A stretch of 64,000 bases of DNA from Flavobacterium psychroterrae (GTDB lineage Bacteria; Bacteroidota; Bacteroidia; Flavobacteriales; Flavobacteriaceae): positions 106,575-170,574 of the forward strand of contig NZ_JAGYVZ010000013.1 in NCBI RefSeq assembly GCF_018380615.1, written 5' to 3'. The notes beneath the pieces are model-generated. The model was not told where the DNA came from. It searched no databases and saw nothing but the letters and a program-made list of their open reading frames with translations. The translations under genes were made by a program, and so were the position numbers. Shown here piece after piece: positions 25,877 to 33,676 of this stretch; position 1 is the stretch's first letter; every line of letters begins with the position of its first letter.

Positions 25877-26437
25877 ATGATTTCAGAAAAATTAAAAAAA
25901 GGACACCTGCTTATTGCCGAACCTTCTATAATTGGAGATTTATCTTTTAATAGATCGGTAATTTTATTAGCAGACCATAACAAAGAAGGATCAATAGGTT
26001 TTATCATTAATAAACCATTAAAGTATACTATTAATGATTTGATACCTGAGATTGATGCCAGTTTCAAAATATATAACGGAGGTCCTGTTGAACAGGACAA
26101 TCTTTATTTTATTCACAATATCCCGGAATTGATACCTAATAGTGTCGAAATTTCGAATGGGATTTATTGGGGAGGTGACTTTGAATCGACTAAAGACTTA
26201 ATAAACGACGGATCTATTGGTAAAAACAATATTCGCTTTTTCTTAGGTTATACCGGTTGGGACGAAAATCAGCTTGAGAATGAAATGCAGGGAAACTCCT
26301 GGATCATTACTGATAATAGTTATAAAAATAAAATTATCGGTAAATCCACCACTCATTTTTGGAAAGAGCAAATTATTGAGCTCGGAGGTGATTATGTTAT
26401 ATGGTCGAATGCACCTGAAAATCCATATCTGAATTAA
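25877..26437 (+). CDS. YqgE/AlgH family protein
   Basis: A 186-residue protein of the YqgE/AlgH family. The family features are KKGHLLIAEPSIIGD at the start, FNRSVILLADHNKEGSIGFIINKP near residue 22 (in two segments), the YNGGPVEQDNL turn near residue 65 and LGYTGWDENQLENEM near residue 115. The frame is open to 25808, but MISEKLKKG at 25877 is the conserved start and avoids running into the HU terminator. The biochemical role is not established. The stop overlaps the convergent aminotransferase gene by four bases. Confidence 0.93.
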   Translation: MISEKLKKGHLLIAEPSIIGDLSFNRSVILLADHNKEGSIGFIINKPLKYTINDLIPEIDASFKIYNGGPVEQDNLYFIHNIPELIPNSVEISNGIYWGGDFESTKDLINDGSIGKNNIRFFLGYTGWDENQLENEMQGNSWIITDNSYKNKIIGKSTTHFWKEQIIELGGDYVIWSNAPENPYLN

Positions 26438-27273
26438 TTTTCAGAGATGGATTCATTTAGTTTCTGCACTAATAAATGCGCCAGATTACTTGTAAATTCC
26501 TTTTTCCGATATTTAGTTATCGGTTGTATCCCTGTGATTACATTTGTCAGAAATAATTCGTCAGCTTTTTGAAGATCAAATGGCGAAATTATTTCTTCAA
26601 GTACTTCTATGCCTTCTACTTTTTTAGCCAAAGCTATTATTTGCTTTCTCATAATTCCATTGAGACAACCTTCAGAAATTGGCGGCGTGATTAATTTCTT
26701 GCCCATTACCATAAATAAATTGCCTTGTAATGCTTCAACCACATTTTTAGCATCATTTATTAAAAGGCAGTTTTCCAGACCATTTTCATGAGCAAAAATA
26801 CTTCCGGTAACATTTATCAATTTATTAGTCGTTTTAATCGACGATAATAACTGTTTTGTTACATAGAAGTCTTTATATAAATCAACTTCATATTCAGCCG
26901 TATTTAAAGCATAAGAAACACTTTCTAAGGAAGTTGCGTGAATTAAATACGACACTTCGTTTGTTTTAGGCAAATATAAACCTCCGTCGTTTCTAAAAAC
27001 GGTAATTCTGGCTCTTGCCGATGCCGAAATTCCTTCTTGATTTACGAGGTTTAAAACCTGTTCTTCAAAAAATTCCATTGTAAAGTTCATCGGAATCTCC
27101 ATTCTCACAACACGCATTGAAGCCATTAATCTAAAATAATGATCTTCAAGAAACAAAATTTTGTTATTGACTATTTTTAGCGTTTCAAAAACACCATCGC
27201 CGTACAAAAAAGCACGATTTTGAGTTAATATATTCTCTTCTTGCGCTACTATGTTTCCGTTAAAATTGATCAT
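26434..27273 (-). CDS. Aminotransferase class IV (PLP-dependent)
   Basis: A 279-residue fold-type IV PLP enzyme, the family of branched-chain aminotransferase, D-amino acid aminotransferase and aminodeoxychorismate lyase (PabC). It starts MINFNGNIVAQEEN, has RAFLYGDGVFETLKI near residue 20, the PLP lysine probably in SSIKTTNKL near residue 148, and the cofactor-phosphate loop SEGCLNGIMRKQI near residue 208. The short length and the YGDGVFET form are compatible with a PabC-like lyase, but I cannot decide between this and an aminotransferase. A terminator-like hairpin abuts its start codon. Confidence 0.88.
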   Translation of the reverse strand: MINFNGNIVAQEENILTQNRAFLYGDGVFETLKIVNNKILFLEDHYFRLMASMRVVRMEIPMNFTMEFFEEQVLNLVNQEGISASARARITVFRNDGGLYLPKTNEVSYLIHATSLESVSYALNTAEYEVDLYKDFYVTKQLLSSIKTTNKLINVTGSIFAHENGLENCLLINDAKNVVEALQGNLFMVMGKKLITPPISEGCLNGIMRKQIIALAKKVEGIEVLEEIISPFDLQKADELFLTNVITGIQPITKYRKKEFTSNLAHLLVQKLNESISEN

Positions 27274-27300
27274 AAAAAAACCCTGAATTTTGTTCAGGGC
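27274..27300 (-). terminator. Terminator of the START-like gene, abutting the next start codon
   Basis: CCCTGAA and TTCAGGG (27281-27299) pair around TTTTG, followed on the minus strand by a T run that ends at the aminotransferase ATG. The hairpin therefore also forms the 5' leader of that gene if transcripts read through. Confidence 0.75.
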
Positions 27301-27327
27301 AAATATAAGGTATAAAATAGAAATTTA

Positions 27328-27720
27328 CTAAACAGATCCTATAAGATGTTTCAGGTCTGAGATCTGATTCTCCCACAATTGTTTAGCTTCTCCTACTTCT
27401 TCTTTTTCTGCGAAATCGACTACCATTAGCGATACATCTTTAGTTAATTCATCAACTAAAATATGTAATTCAAAAAAATACTCCGTGTCTTTACTGCTTT
27501 CATCAACCCATTTGAACTTTACTTTTTCTCCTGTTTTTTTAGAAGCCAAACGCGCTTTTTCCTGCGAGTCATTCCAGATGAAAGTAAAGAATTCGCCTCT
27601 TGAATTTACATTGTCTGCAAACCATTCAGACAAACCTGACGGCGTTGATATATATTGATATAATAATTGCGGCGAAGAATTTATTGGAAACTCGATTTCG
27701 TAACGTATTTTTTGATCCAT
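27328..27720 (-). CDS. START-like/SRPBCC domain protein
   Basis: A 130-residue soluble protein of the START-like helix-grip fold. It opens KIRYEIEFPINSSPQLLYQYISTPSGLSEWF (in two parts), the classic strand and hinge of SRPBCC domains, with FTFIWNDSQEKARLAS after it and a C-terminal amphipathic helix (LWENQISDLKHLIGSV) that closes the hydrophobic cavity. The ligand is unknown. It is transcribed towards the class IV aminotransferase but with a terminator between. Confidence 0.88.
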   Translation of the reverse strand: MDQKIRYEIEFPINSSPQLLYQYISTPSGLSEWFADNVNSRGEFFTFIWNDSQEKARLASKKTGEKVKFKWVDESSKDTEYFFELHILVDELTKDVSLMVVDFAEKEEVGEAKQLWENQISDLKHLIGSV

Positions 27721-27807
27721 GTGCTACTTTTAATTTTTTCGAAATATAAGAATATATGTCCAAAAACAATGCATTTTTAAAAATATTTTTTTTTCTTCAT
27801 TTTATTC

Positions 27808-27837
27808 TTGTAAGCTTTAATAATATTTCTATCTTTG
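27808..27837 (+). promoter_or_regulatory. Promoter of tRNA-Met
   Basis: TTG at 27808-27810, 19 bases and TATCTTTG at 27830-27837 match the consensus, 36 bases before the mature tRNA. Confidence 0.8.
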
Positions 27838-27873
27838 CACCCGCAATGAGGAACACGGTTCGCTTGCAATCTT

Positions 27874-27947
27874 GGCGAGGTAGCTCAGTTGGTTAGAGCG
27901 CAGGATTCATAACCCTGAGGTCACGGGTTCAACTCCCGTCCTCGCTA
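27874..27947 (+). tRNA. tRNA-Met (CAT)
   Basis: A full cloverleaf: acceptor GGCGAGG/CCTCGCT, D arm GCTC...GAGC, anticodon arm CAGGA-TTCATAA-CCCTG with anticodon CAT, variable AGGTC and T arm ACGGG-TTCAACT-CCCGT, with discriminator A. The first acceptor pair is G-T. The D-arm and loop resemble elongator tRNA-Met; tRNA-Ile with a modified CAT is a less likely alternative. Confidence 0.93.
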
Positions 27948-27956
27948 CATAAAAAC

Positions 27957-27989
27957 AAAACCCTAATCATCAATTGATTAGGGTTTTTT
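27957..27989 (+). terminator. Terminator of tRNA-Met
   Basis: AAAACCCTAATCA and TGATTAGGGTTTT pair perfectly around TCAAT, followed by T residues. Confidence 0.92.
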
Positions 27990-28051
27990 TATTGTAGTTT
28001 TGTTTAAAAAACCTCATAAGAACATCTCAAATATCTAAAAAAGAAGCAACA

Positions 28052-28309
28052 ATGGATATAGTCAAATTTAAAATCACATCAAAAACGATAAAAGTAGAAG
28101 TACGCAATTCGAATAATTACGTTTTTAATTTCAATACTGCTTTAGAAATTGAAAAAGAAGATAAAGAGGTTTTATTAAGACTATACAATGCATTAGATAT
28201 GCTTTTTAAGAAAGAAACTCCTGCCGAAACAAAAAACTATATTTCGCCAAACCAAACTAATATATTGGATCAGATTTCTGCCGTTGATGGTTTAGAAGAG
28301 GAGAAATAA
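28052..28309 (+). CDS. Hypothetical protein
   Basis: An 85-residue acidic soluble protein with no signal peptide. The first half is strand-rich (IVKFKITSKTIKVEVRNS), and the second is helical and ends in a charged tail (DGLEEEK). I do not recognise a family. It lies 19 bases upstream of the SMI1/KNR4 gene on the same strand, so the two may act together; a small partner protein of a SMI1-type immunity protein is possible but there is no toxin in view. Confidence 0.7.
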   Translation: MDIVKFKITSKTIKVEVRNSNNYVFNFNTALEIEKEDKEVLLRLYNALDMLFKKETPAETKNYISPNQTNILDQISAVDGLEEEK

Positions 28310-28328
28310 TTATAAATCAAAAATTATA

Positions 28329-28976
28329 ATGACCAATAAACTGATTGATCAATTAAACAAAGCTTTTAAATCAAAATTAGATATTTTTGATACGCTAATG
28401 AATGATGGAGCAAGTGAAAAAGAAATATCAGATTTAGAAAAATTATTCAATCAAACTTTACCAAAGTCCTATATAGATTTATTAAAAGTGTATAATGGGG
28501 AAAAAGAAATCCTTGGAGTAATGGCGGGATTTGGTTTTTTAGAAATTGAAGACGTAAAAATACAATGGAATTTTTTCAAAACAGCAACAGCTCAAACGGA
28601 ACCAGATTCTATATATCAAAAGAATAAAATCAAAAATCAATTATATTCTGTAAAAAGAATTCCCTTTGCTCACGATGGATCCGGAAACTTATTATGTATT
28701 GACTACGATCCTAATATTGAAGGAAAGTCTGGTCAGATTTTATATTTACCTACAGGAGATCCCGAACCAGTTTCGGTTATTGCAGATGATTTTGATGAAT
28801 TTCTTGCCTTTTTAATTGATGCAGTTCGCACTGAAAAATTAAAATTAACCGATGAAAGAGAGGAATGGGATGAAGAAGATTGGCAACAAGCAGAAATTTA
28901 CTTCCACAAATCATGGAAAGATGACTGGACAGATATTGCAGATGAATACAATTTAATACACACTGAAGATCTATAG
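28329..28976 (+). CDS. SMI1/KNR4 family protein
   Basis: A 215-residue SMI1/KNR4 (SUKH-like) protein. The fold's core is visible: EKEISDLEKLFNQTLPKSY (helix and turn), DLLKVYNGEKE, then the FGFLEIEDVK strand and HDGSGNLLCIDYDP near residue 115, followed by VIADDFDEFLAFLIDAV. SUKH proteins serve as immunity proteins in polymorphic toxin systems in some bacteria and have other roles in others; with no toxin gene here, the role is open. Confidence 0.86.
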   Translation: MTNKLIDQLNKAFKSKLDIFDTLMNDGASEKEISDLEKLFNQTLPKSYIDLLKVYNGEKEILGVMAGFGFLEIEDVKIQWNFFKTATAQTEPDSIYQKNKIKNQLYSVKRIPFAHDGSGNLLCIDYDPNIEGKSGQILYLPTGDPEPVSVIADDFDEFLAFLIDAVRTEKLKLTDEREEWDEEDWQQAEIYFHKSWKDDWTDIADEYNLIHTEDL

Positions 28977-29101
28977 TAAGAATTTTTACGAGCGTTTGTT
29001 ACAAGCTGATTAAGTTTGCGTATTTTTTTGCTTAAATTTTAATTTTTCAAATTGCCCGAAGAAATATCAATTATCTTTACTCATCTTATTTCAGCAATAT
29101 A

Positions 29102-29677
29102 ATGGAATCATTACAAGCTATTTTCACGGAAACTTTAGGATTAAATGTGGAACTTTTTGAAGAATTTCAGAAAGAGTTACGCATTAAAAATCTGAAGAAA
29201 AAAGAATTCTTAATTCAGGAAGGTGCTGTTTGTGATTTTATTGCGCTCGTAATTTCGGGAACATTGCGATCTTATGTTCAAAATAATGAAGGCGAATTTA
29301 ATAATGATTTTTATCTCGAAAATAGTTTTGTCAGCGCATACACAAGCTTTCTAACTCAAATGCCAACGAATTGCAATATCGAAGCTTTGACCAATGCAAA
29401 AGTGTATTACATAACGCATAAACAATTCAATTCTTTAATCGAAAGGGACAATAACTTTTTGAAACTGGCAAAATATATTTCTGATAATTATTTTATCAGA
29501 AAGTGTAAAAGAGAAACTTCTTTCCTGAAAAACTCCGCTGCCGAAAGATTAGAAATGATACGAATCCTTTATCCGGGAATCGAGCAAAAAGTACCACAAT
29601 ATCATATTGCTTCCTATCTCGGCATTAAGCCCGAATCTTTAAGCCGAATCAAACTCTTAACCTACATCAATAAATAA
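29102..29677 (+). CDS. Crp/Fnr family transcriptional regulator
   Basis: A 191-residue regulator with an N-terminal cyclic-nucleotide-binding-like domain (residues 15-120, with FLIQEGAVCDFIALVISGTL) and a C-terminal winged helix (residues 145-191, YHIASYLGIKPESLSRIK). The arginine-containing cNMP pocket signature is not evident, so cAMP need not be the ligand; Flavobacterium has many such proteins. It leads a unit with the tautomerase-like and NTF2-like genes, which it may regulate. Confidence 0.9.
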   Translation: MESLQAIFTETLGLNVELFEEFQKELRIKNLKKKEFLIQEGAVCDFIALVISGTLRSYVQNNEGEFNNDFYLENSFVSAYTSFLTQMPTNCNIEALTNAKVYYITHKQFNSLIERDNNFLKLAKYISDNYFIRKCKRETSFLKNSAAERLEMIRILYPGIEQKVPQYHIASYLGIKPESLSRIKLLTYINK

Positions 29678-29728
29678 GTTTATTGTTATCATGAGCTTTG
29701 TACTTCAATAATTTAAAACATTTGAAGT

Positions 29729-30130
29729 ATGCCTGTAATCAATTTAAAACTAAGCGGAGAACAAAATTCGGCTTTAGCCAAAGAATTAGCACTCACTATT
29801 AGCACTCTTACCAAAGAAGTCTTAAACAAAAAACCTGAAGTCACGGTGGTAACGGTTTCATTTGTACCAAAGGATCTTTGGTTTATAAATTCAGAATCCC
29901 TAACTGAATTAGAAACAAACAGTTTTCATCTTACGGTTAAAATTTCTGATTCAACGAATTTAAAGAATGATAAAGCAAAATATATCGAAGCTGTTCATCA
30001 GGCTTTATTATCGCGTCTGGGCAAAATGCATCCGGTGAGTTATACCGCAATTGAAGAAATGAAAGCGGATGCGTACGGTTATGACGGATTAACGATTGAG
30101 TATAAATGGATCAATAATCGTAAAAAATAA
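29729..30130 (+). CDS. Tautomerase-like protein
   Basis: A 133-residue protein starting M-P-V-I-N. In 4-oxalocrotonate-tautomerase relatives the N-terminal proline exposed after Met removal is the catalytic base, and MPVINLKLSGEQ with ALAKELALTISTLTKEVL fits that pattern, although the protein is twice the usual 60-70 residues. It contains an added C-terminal half (VKISDSTNLKNDKAKYIEAVHQALLSRLG) that may form the second beta-alpha-beta unit of a fused tautomerase. The substrate is unknown. Confidence 0.78.
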   Translation: MPVINLKLSGEQNSALAKELALTISTLTKEVLNKKPEVTVVTVSFVPKDLWFINSESLTELETNSFHLTVKISDSTNLKNDKAKYIEAVHQALLSRLGKMHPVSYTAIEEMKADAYGYDGLTIEYKWINNRKK

Positions 30131-30132
30131 AA

Positions 30133-30678
30133 ATGATGTCTAAAAAAATCTTCATTATTGTTTTACTGATTGTTGTTCAATATTCAAATGCACAGAAAAA
30201 AGTAGATAATCAAAAAGAAATTAATTCGATTATAAATCAATACAGCGAAAGCGTTATCAAAAAAGATTCCATCACATTTTATACTTTATTTAATGACGGA
30301 AATGTAACCTGGTGCGCCGCGCTTATGGACAAATCTCAAAATAAAGAAATAGAAACGAAAGGCAAGGAAAAAGCGGGAAGCAATTATTTTTCAGGAAGCT
30401 ACAAAGATTTCATGCGAGGTTTATTTCGATATGAATCTACCGAAGATAAATTTGACAATATTCATATTATCGAAGACGGAACTGTTGCAGCCGTAACTAT
30501 GGATTATAGTTTTTGGGCAAATAACAAAATGACAAATTGGGGCGGAAAATATTTAACCTTAATAAAAAGAGATGGAAAATGGAAAATTACCAGCGTCATT
30601 TATTCCTTAGAACTTACCTCCTATTTTGAGCAGCCTTCACTTTCAAAAAGGCAAAAAGATAAAAAGCTACAATTATAA
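30133..30678 (+). CDS. Exported NTF2-like (SnoaL-type) protein
   Basis: A 181-residue protein with a signal peptide (MMSKKIFIIVLLIVVQYSNAQ, cleaved after the Ala-Gln; the second Met is an equal start). The mature part has the NTF2-like cone fold: INSIINQYSESVIKKDSITFYTLF helix, ...IIEDGTVAAVTMDYSFWANNK, and KYLTLIKRDGKWKITSVIYSLEL at the end, matching the common terminal strand pair. Its start is two bases after the tautomerase stop, so the two are coupled. The function is unknown. Confidence 0.83.
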   Translation: MMSKKIFIIVLLIVVQYSNAQKKVDNQKEINSIINQYSESVIKKDSITFYTLFNDGNVTWCAALMDKSQNKEIETKGKEKAGSNYFSGSYKDFMRGLFRYESTEDKFDNIHIIEDGTVAAVTMDYSFWANNKMTNWGGKYLTLIKRDGKWKITSVIYSLELTSYFEQPSLSKRQKDKKLQL

Positions 30679-30694
30679 ATTTTAATTCACTTAT

Positions 30695-31468
30695 CTATTT
30701 CAATGTCGGAATCTTTTCTGTCAAATGTTTCCAATATCGTTTTGGCATATGCTGAATATGAAGTTTCATGTTTTTTCTGGATTCAATATTGACGCTCTTA
30801 AAAAAAACGCGCCAAAGATTCTGGAAAAACTCTCCCTGTTCATCGCATATTTCTGCTAAATATTTAGAGGAATTAGATTCCGCATTAAATTGCAATTCGA
30901 TTGTTGATACATTTTCGAGATCGTAATAAATGCCATATTTACGTTTTGCATCATATATTAACCAGCGTTGATCTGCGTAGCGTTTTTTAAAATGACTTTC
31001 GATAATGGGCAAAACATTACAATCCGGCTCTACAATAGCATAATATAGTTTGTCTTTTGTGAGTTTAAAACGGACGAATGCTTCCATGCGATGGGCTTCT
31101 CTTCTCGTCAATCTTGTTGCTTTTCTGACATCCCAAACGGCACTATTGCTAAAATCTCCTTCAATATTTTTTGAACTTGCCAATGCATATTTAGTAAATT
31201 GAAACATGATTTGTTCTATCTCATCTAAATCAGAAAAAAATGCTTTATAAAAATCTGAATATCCTCCTGGCGAAAGACGTTTTTTAATTCCGCTTAAAAC
31301 CCTGTTTGCTTTTTCCTCATCTGTCATTACATAATGATGGGTGGAAAAAAGCAAAGCTGCCGAAGCTTCATTTTTAGCAAAAACAACGTCTTGAAATTTA
31401 TATTCATAAATTTCAAATACCGCTGTAAGCCAGCCTTCGTAAGTTCCGTCGTAAATAAGCTGTATCAT
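30695..31468 (-). CDS. TIGR03915-type putative DNA repair protein (DUF4130)
   Basis: A 257-residue protein of the DUF4130/TIGR03915 group. Features seen are the N-terminal YDGTYEGWLTAVFEIYE, the RKATRLTRREAHRMEAFVRF stretch near residue 135 and a C-terminal PKRYWKHLTEK motif. It is regularly found beside the radical SAM protein that precedes it here by five bases on the same strand, and the pair is named as a putative DNA modification or repair system. No catalytic residues are known to me. Confidence 0.88.
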   Translation of the reverse strand: MIQLIYDGTYEGWLTAVFEIYEYKFQDVVFAKNEASAALLFSTHHYVMTDEEKANRVLSGIKKRLSPGGYSDFYKAFFSDLDEIEQIMFQFTKYALASSKNIEGDFSNSAVWDVRKATRLTRREAHRMEAFVRFKLTKDKLYYAIVEPDCNVLPIIESHFKKRYADQRWLIYDAKRKYGIYYDLENVSTIELQFNAESNSSKYLAEICDEQGEFFQNLWRVFFKSVNIESRKNMKLHIQHMPKRYWKHLTEKIPTLK

Positions 31469-31473
31469 TTTAA

Positions 31474-32733
31474 TTAAAATAAAGCAAGTTGATTCGAAAA
31501 GTCGTTTTTGTATTTACTGTTTTGCAAATTCAAAATCTGATCCTTGATCTGAATAGAAGTCAAATCTTTCTGGATTTGAAATGGTGATGCAAACGCCAGA
31601 AAATATTTGGCGCGCGTATACGCAATTCCGAGTTTTTTTAAATCATCGGGAAATAGTTTTTTAAATTGCCTTGCTGCTACAATTTTTTTGGCACTCATAT
31701 AACCAATTCCAGGAATACGTTTTATCAGTTCTAAGTCGGCGGTATTAACATCAACAGGAAATTGATTCAGGTTACGCAACGCCCAACCTAATTTTGGGTC
31801 GATATCAAGATCCAAGTTAGGCTGATTAAAACCCACAATTTCGTTTACATTAAATCCGTAAAAGCGAACTAGCCAATCTGCCTGATACAAACGGTTTTCG
31901 CGTATTATAGGAACTGGAGTTCCAATTGCCGGAAGCCTGCTGTCGTAACTAATAGGCACATATCCTGAATAATAAACACGTTTCATATTCATCTTCTGAT
32001 AAAAATAATCTGCCATGCCCAGAATTTCAAGATCACTTTCTTTTGTTGCGCCAATAACCATTTGTGTACTTTGTCCTGCGGGAGCAAAAATTGGTGCTTT
32101 GTAGTTTAGTTTTTTTTCTTCTTTATGACCAACGATTTCATTTTTCAAATATTCCATTGGTTTAATTACATCAATATGATTTTTATCCGGCGCCAGCAAT
32201 TTCAAGCTTTGTTCTGTTGGCATTTCGACATTTACACTTAAACGGTCGGCATACATTCCGGCTTGTTTCATCAATTCATCACTTGCTCCGGGAATTGCTT
32301 TTAGGTGTATATATCCATTAAAATTTTCCTCTAAACGCAATTTCTTGGCAATTCGAACCAAACGTTCCATTGTATAATCAGGATTATCAAAAATGCCCGA
32401 ACTCAAAAATAATCCTTCGATATAATTTCTTCTGTAAAAACCAATTGTTAGATCTACAACTTCCTGAACTGTAAAAGCGGCTCTTTTAATGTCGTTACTT
32501 TTTCGGCTTACACAATATGCGCAATCAAAAATGCAATGGTTTGTAAGTAAAATTTTTAATAATGATACGCAACGTCCGTCTTCTGTATAGGCATGACAAA
32601 TGCCGTAGCCTTTTGCATCTCCAATTCCTTTATCTTTATTTTCACGCTTGCTTCCGCTTGACGAACACGAAACATCATATTTTGCAGCGTCGGCTAAAAT
32701 CGCAAGCTTCTCCATTACTCTTTCCTGTACCAT
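31474..32733 (-). CDS. TIGR03916-type putative DNA modification/repair radical SAM protein
   Basis: A 419-residue radical S-adenosylmethionine protein. The [4Fe-4S] ligand motif CxxxCxxC is in NHCIFDCAYCVSRK near residue 72. The SAM-barrel portion follows, with GLFLSSGIFDNPDYTME and AGQSTQMVIGATKESD. The C-terminus holds a helix-hairpin-helix DNA-binding element (LIKRIPGIGYMSAKKIVAAR near residue 340). A radical SAM barrel with an HhH tail suggests action on DNA. It heads a two-gene unit with the TIGR03915 protein. Its substrate is not known to me. Confidence 0.9.
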   Translation of the reverse strand: MVQERVMEKLAILADAAKYDVSCSSSGSKRENKDKGIGDAKGYGICHAYTEDGRCVSLLKILLTNHCIFDCAYCVSRKSNDIKRAAFTVQEVVDLTIGFYRRNYIEGLFLSSGIFDNPDYTMERLVRIAKKLRLEENFNGYIHLKAIPGASDELMKQAGMYADRLSVNVEMPTEQSLKLLAPDKNHIDVIKPMEYLKNEIVGHKEEKKLNYKAPIFAPAGQSTQMVIGATKESDLEILGMADYFYQKMNMKRVYYSGYVPISYDSRLPAIGTPVPIIRENRLYQADWLVRFYGFNVNEIVGFNQPNLDLDIDPKLGWALRNLNQFPVDVNTADLELIKRIPGIGYMSAKKIVAARQFKKLFPDDLKKLGIAYTRAKYFLAFASPFQIQKDLTSIQIKDQILNLQNSKYKNDFSNQLALF

Positions 32734-32871
32734 TTTGCGTTTTTTTAGTGGTTTAAAAACTAAATTTGTTGAACGTCAAAACTACTATTTAAAGACAAAA
32801 AAAGATTGATTTTAGTTGTTCCAAATTGTATCAAATTTCAACAACTCTATTACAAGTAACTGATTATTAAA

Positions 32872-33618
32872 TTAAAGTCCTATTTTTCCTTCTGCCCAAT
32901 ATGGCTGCGTATAAATATTTTTATTTAAAACTCCTTTTTCTTTCAGGGCTTTTCTAAACGCTTGAATTGACTTTGCATTTCCCATTAAATAAAAATATCC
33001 ATCCTTCCATAATTCCCAAATTTTATTGTCGAGTTTATTTAAAATTTCAATTGCAAATTCGGCTTTATTGGTTGATTTTGGCACGATATCTACCGCGAAT
33101 CCTAACTTATTTGGAACTTCTACAGAAGAGGAATCAAGTTCTAAAATTCCTAAATAATTATTTTCACTGGCATTAATTTCATCCTGAAAACTTTTAAAAA
33201 CGCTGATACAGGTTTCATCTCCAAAAAAGAATTGGTACTTTTCTTCTCTTTTAAAAACCTCAAAACCTCTGGGCATTCCTACGGTTAATTGGTCATTTGG
33301 TTTTAAATTTTCAACAAAATAACTTCCGGGACCATTTTTATGAATATGAAAAATAACTTCAAACCATCCCTCTTTACTATTCCATTTACTGGGCGTGTAA
33401 TTGCGATAATTTGTATCGTCGATTCTGATAATTATAGCTTGTCCAATTTTAAATTTCACATGAGGAAAATGACCTTTAAATCTGACCATTTTTATATTTT
33501 CGCTGAGCATTTTCGCTGCTTCAACATTTACTTTGGAAATTTTACTGCTAAAAGCCATTTCCATAAAATCTCCAATAATTTTGGGCATCGAATTCATAAT
33601 CTTATCTTTTAATTTCAA
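32872..33618 (-). CDS. Siderophore-interacting protein (FAD-binding ferric reductase-like)
   Basis: A 248-residue flavoprotein of the SIP family, which releases iron from siderophores by reduction in the cytoplasm. The FAD-binding domain carries RNYTPSKWNSKEG near residue 72 (RxYT pattern), followed by HIHKNGPGSYFVENLKPND and FFFGDETCISVFKS near residue 130 of the nucleotide-binding part; the C-terminal QPYWAEGKIGL is the typical SIP ending. Next to it in the same orientation is an AraC regulator, and beyond that a TonB receptor, which together look like an iron-acquisition group. Confidence 0.88.
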   Translation of the reverse strand: MKLKDKIMNSMPKIIGDFMEMAFSSKISKVNVEAAKMLSENIKMVRFKGHFPHVKFKIGQAIIIRIDDTNYRNYTPSKWNSKEGWFEVIFHIHKNGPGSYFVENLKPNDQLTVGMPRGFEVFKREEKYQFFFGDETCISVFKSFQDEINASENNYLGILELDSSSVEVPNKLGFAVDIVPKSTNKAEFAIEILNKLDNKIWELWKDGYFYLMGNAKSIQAFRKALKEKGVLNKNIYTQPYWAEGKIGL

Positions 33619-33676
33619 TGCAAAATTGAAGCTAAAACAATAAAAATAAGTTGAAGAAGAAATAGGGATGATTGGA

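Noticed and set aside
28329..28976. SMI1/KNR4 gene as part of a complete anti-phage or toxin system
   Set aside because: No toxin, nuclease or transport gene is adjacent; only an orphan role can be supported.
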